NCBI GenBank assembly: GCA_902795905.1
Contig: CADBMY010000251.1
Location: 1-6,353 of the forward strand
DNA: 6,353 bases
Source: an uncultured Erysipelotrichaceae bacterium
GTDB taxonomy: Bacteria; Bacillota_I; Bacilli_A; Erysipelotrichales; Erysipelotrichaceae
Direction of reading: 5' to 3'
This document shows positions 5,634-6,353 of this stretch, one piece after another. The position numbers were made by a program, and so were the translations under genes. How positions within the stretch are numbered: the stretch's first letter is position 1; each line of letters begins with the position of its first letter. Below the pieces are notes generated by a model, which saw nothing but the letters and a program-made list of their open reading frames with translations, had not been told where the DNA came from and did no database searches.

Positions 5634-5637
5634 GATG

Positions 5638-6353
5638 ATGATTAGACATGCCGAACGGATGGATCTTGTCCATTCCGATATACGAGGACCCCTGTACCAG
5701 GAAGCTCTGCGGATGATCAGCAGCGGTATTCCTGTACTTAAGCTGAATACCGGCAACCCCGCAGCTTTTGGCTTTACACTTCCGCAGAGCGTCAGAGGCG
5801 CCTTACTGGAGGGTCTGGACAGAGCTGTTGCCTACAGCGATTCCAGGGGTATGCCCGATGTCAGAGGTGCGATCCTTGAGTATCACAGAGGCAAGGGTCT
5901 CTCACATTCTACGGCGGAGGATATCTTCATCGGCAACGGTGTTTCCGAGATGGCAGAGATGAGTGTGCTGGCCGTCATGGATCCCGGTGATGAGATGCTG
6001 GTACCGTGTCCGAATTACTCGCTGTGGTCCAATTCCCTGCATCTTGCCGGGGCTGTTCCTGTCTATTACAGATGCGATGAAGAGAACCGGTGGATGCCTG
6101 ATCCCGAGGATATCCGGGCAAAGATCACCAAACGTACAAAAGCGATCCTGATCATCAATCCGAACAATCCTACCGGTGTCCTGTATGATGATGAGACGAT
6201 GAAGACCATCCTGCAGATCGCCAGGGAGAATCACCTGCTGGTATTTGCGGATGAGATCTATGACAGACTTGTCATGGATGGCAAGGTACATCATTCTGCC
6301 GCATATCTGGCTCCGGATCTGCCCGTGATCACGTTTAACGGACTGTCCAAGTC
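5638..6353 (+). CDS. alaA: AlaA-like pyridoxal-phosphate aminotransferase, 3' end outside the window
   Basis: The first 238 codons of a fold-type I (class I/II) aminotransferase; the family is about 400 residues, so the C-terminal 40 % is missing. From memory it follows E. coli AlaA (glutamate-pyruvate aminotransferase) closely: SDIRGPLYQEA near the N terminus, LKLNTGNPAAFGF (35-47), YSDSRG (66-71), IFIGNGVSE (96-104), DEMLVPCPNYSLW (118-130), INPNNPTG (173-180), FADEIYDRL (203-211) and TFNGLSK (232-238). Asn178 (in NNPTG), Asp205 and Tyr208 should contact PLP, and Lys238, the last complete codon, should be the Schiff-base lysine. Expected reaction: alanine plus 2-oxoglutarate to pyruvate plus glutamate, in the cytoplasm. 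ATG 5635 is the alternative start. It is divergent from the methyltransferase gene. Substrate assignment is by resemblance only. Confidence 0.9.
   Translation, partial: MIRHAERMDLVHSDIRGPLYQEALRMISSGIPVLKLNTGNPAAFGFTLPQSVRGALLEGLDRAVAYSDSRGMPDVRGAILEYHRGKGLSHSTAEDIFIGNGVSEMAEMSVLAVMDPGDEMLVPCPNYSLWSNSLHLAGAVPVYYRCDEENRWMPDPEDIRAKITKRTKAILIINPNNPTGVLYDDETMKTILQIARENHLLVFADEIYDRLVMDGKVHHSAAYLAPDLPVITFNGLSK

Overview
The window looks like ordinary chromosomal DNA of a Gram-positive bacterium (Bacillota). The support is Shine-Dalgarno-type starts, TATAAT-type -10 boxes, many short single-domain genes, a Geobacillus-type zinc lipase and a YwaF/TMEM164-type membrane protein. GC looks close to 50 %. 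A lineage such as Erysipelotrichia is possible, but this is only an impression. There is no mobile element, CRISPR array, tRNA or rRNA gene, and no phage gene.

Layout from left to right. Bases 1-37 probably hold the first codons of a minus-strand gene that leaves the window, followed by an AT-rich spacer. A minus-strand pair comes next: an alpha/beta hydrolase (1519 to 722) followed after 14 bases by a flavodoxin (707 to 234), closed by a clear intrinsic terminator at 180-215. A divergent promoter region (1520-1613) separates this pair from a plus-strand cluster: a TMEM164/YwaF-like membrane protein (1614-2411), a HAD-superfamily hydrolase (2419-3087) and a zinc-type lipase without a signal peptide (3122-4210). 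Back to back with the lipase, with no base between the two stop codons, is a minus-strand RsmB/RsmF-type rRNA cytosine-C5 methyltransferase (5551 to 4211). Diverging from it is an AlaA-like aminotransferase (from 5638), cut by the right edge just after its PLP-binding lysine.

The genes do not form an obvious single pathway. The plus-strand cluster may share a lipid-related role (a possible acyltransferase relative next to a lipase), but this is inference. The most distinctive signal is in the control regions. Six -10-like boxes lie only 6-18 bases before their start codons. Two of them, for the HAD gene and the methyltransferase, predict leaderless mRNAs. The hydrolase and aminotransferase genes, which are unrelated, share an almost identical 21-base block running from the -10 box through the Shine-Dalgarno sequence. 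At protein level, the methyltransferase has Leu for Pro in its SAM motif and the HAD protein has DxN for DxD. I found no convincing new multi-gene system.
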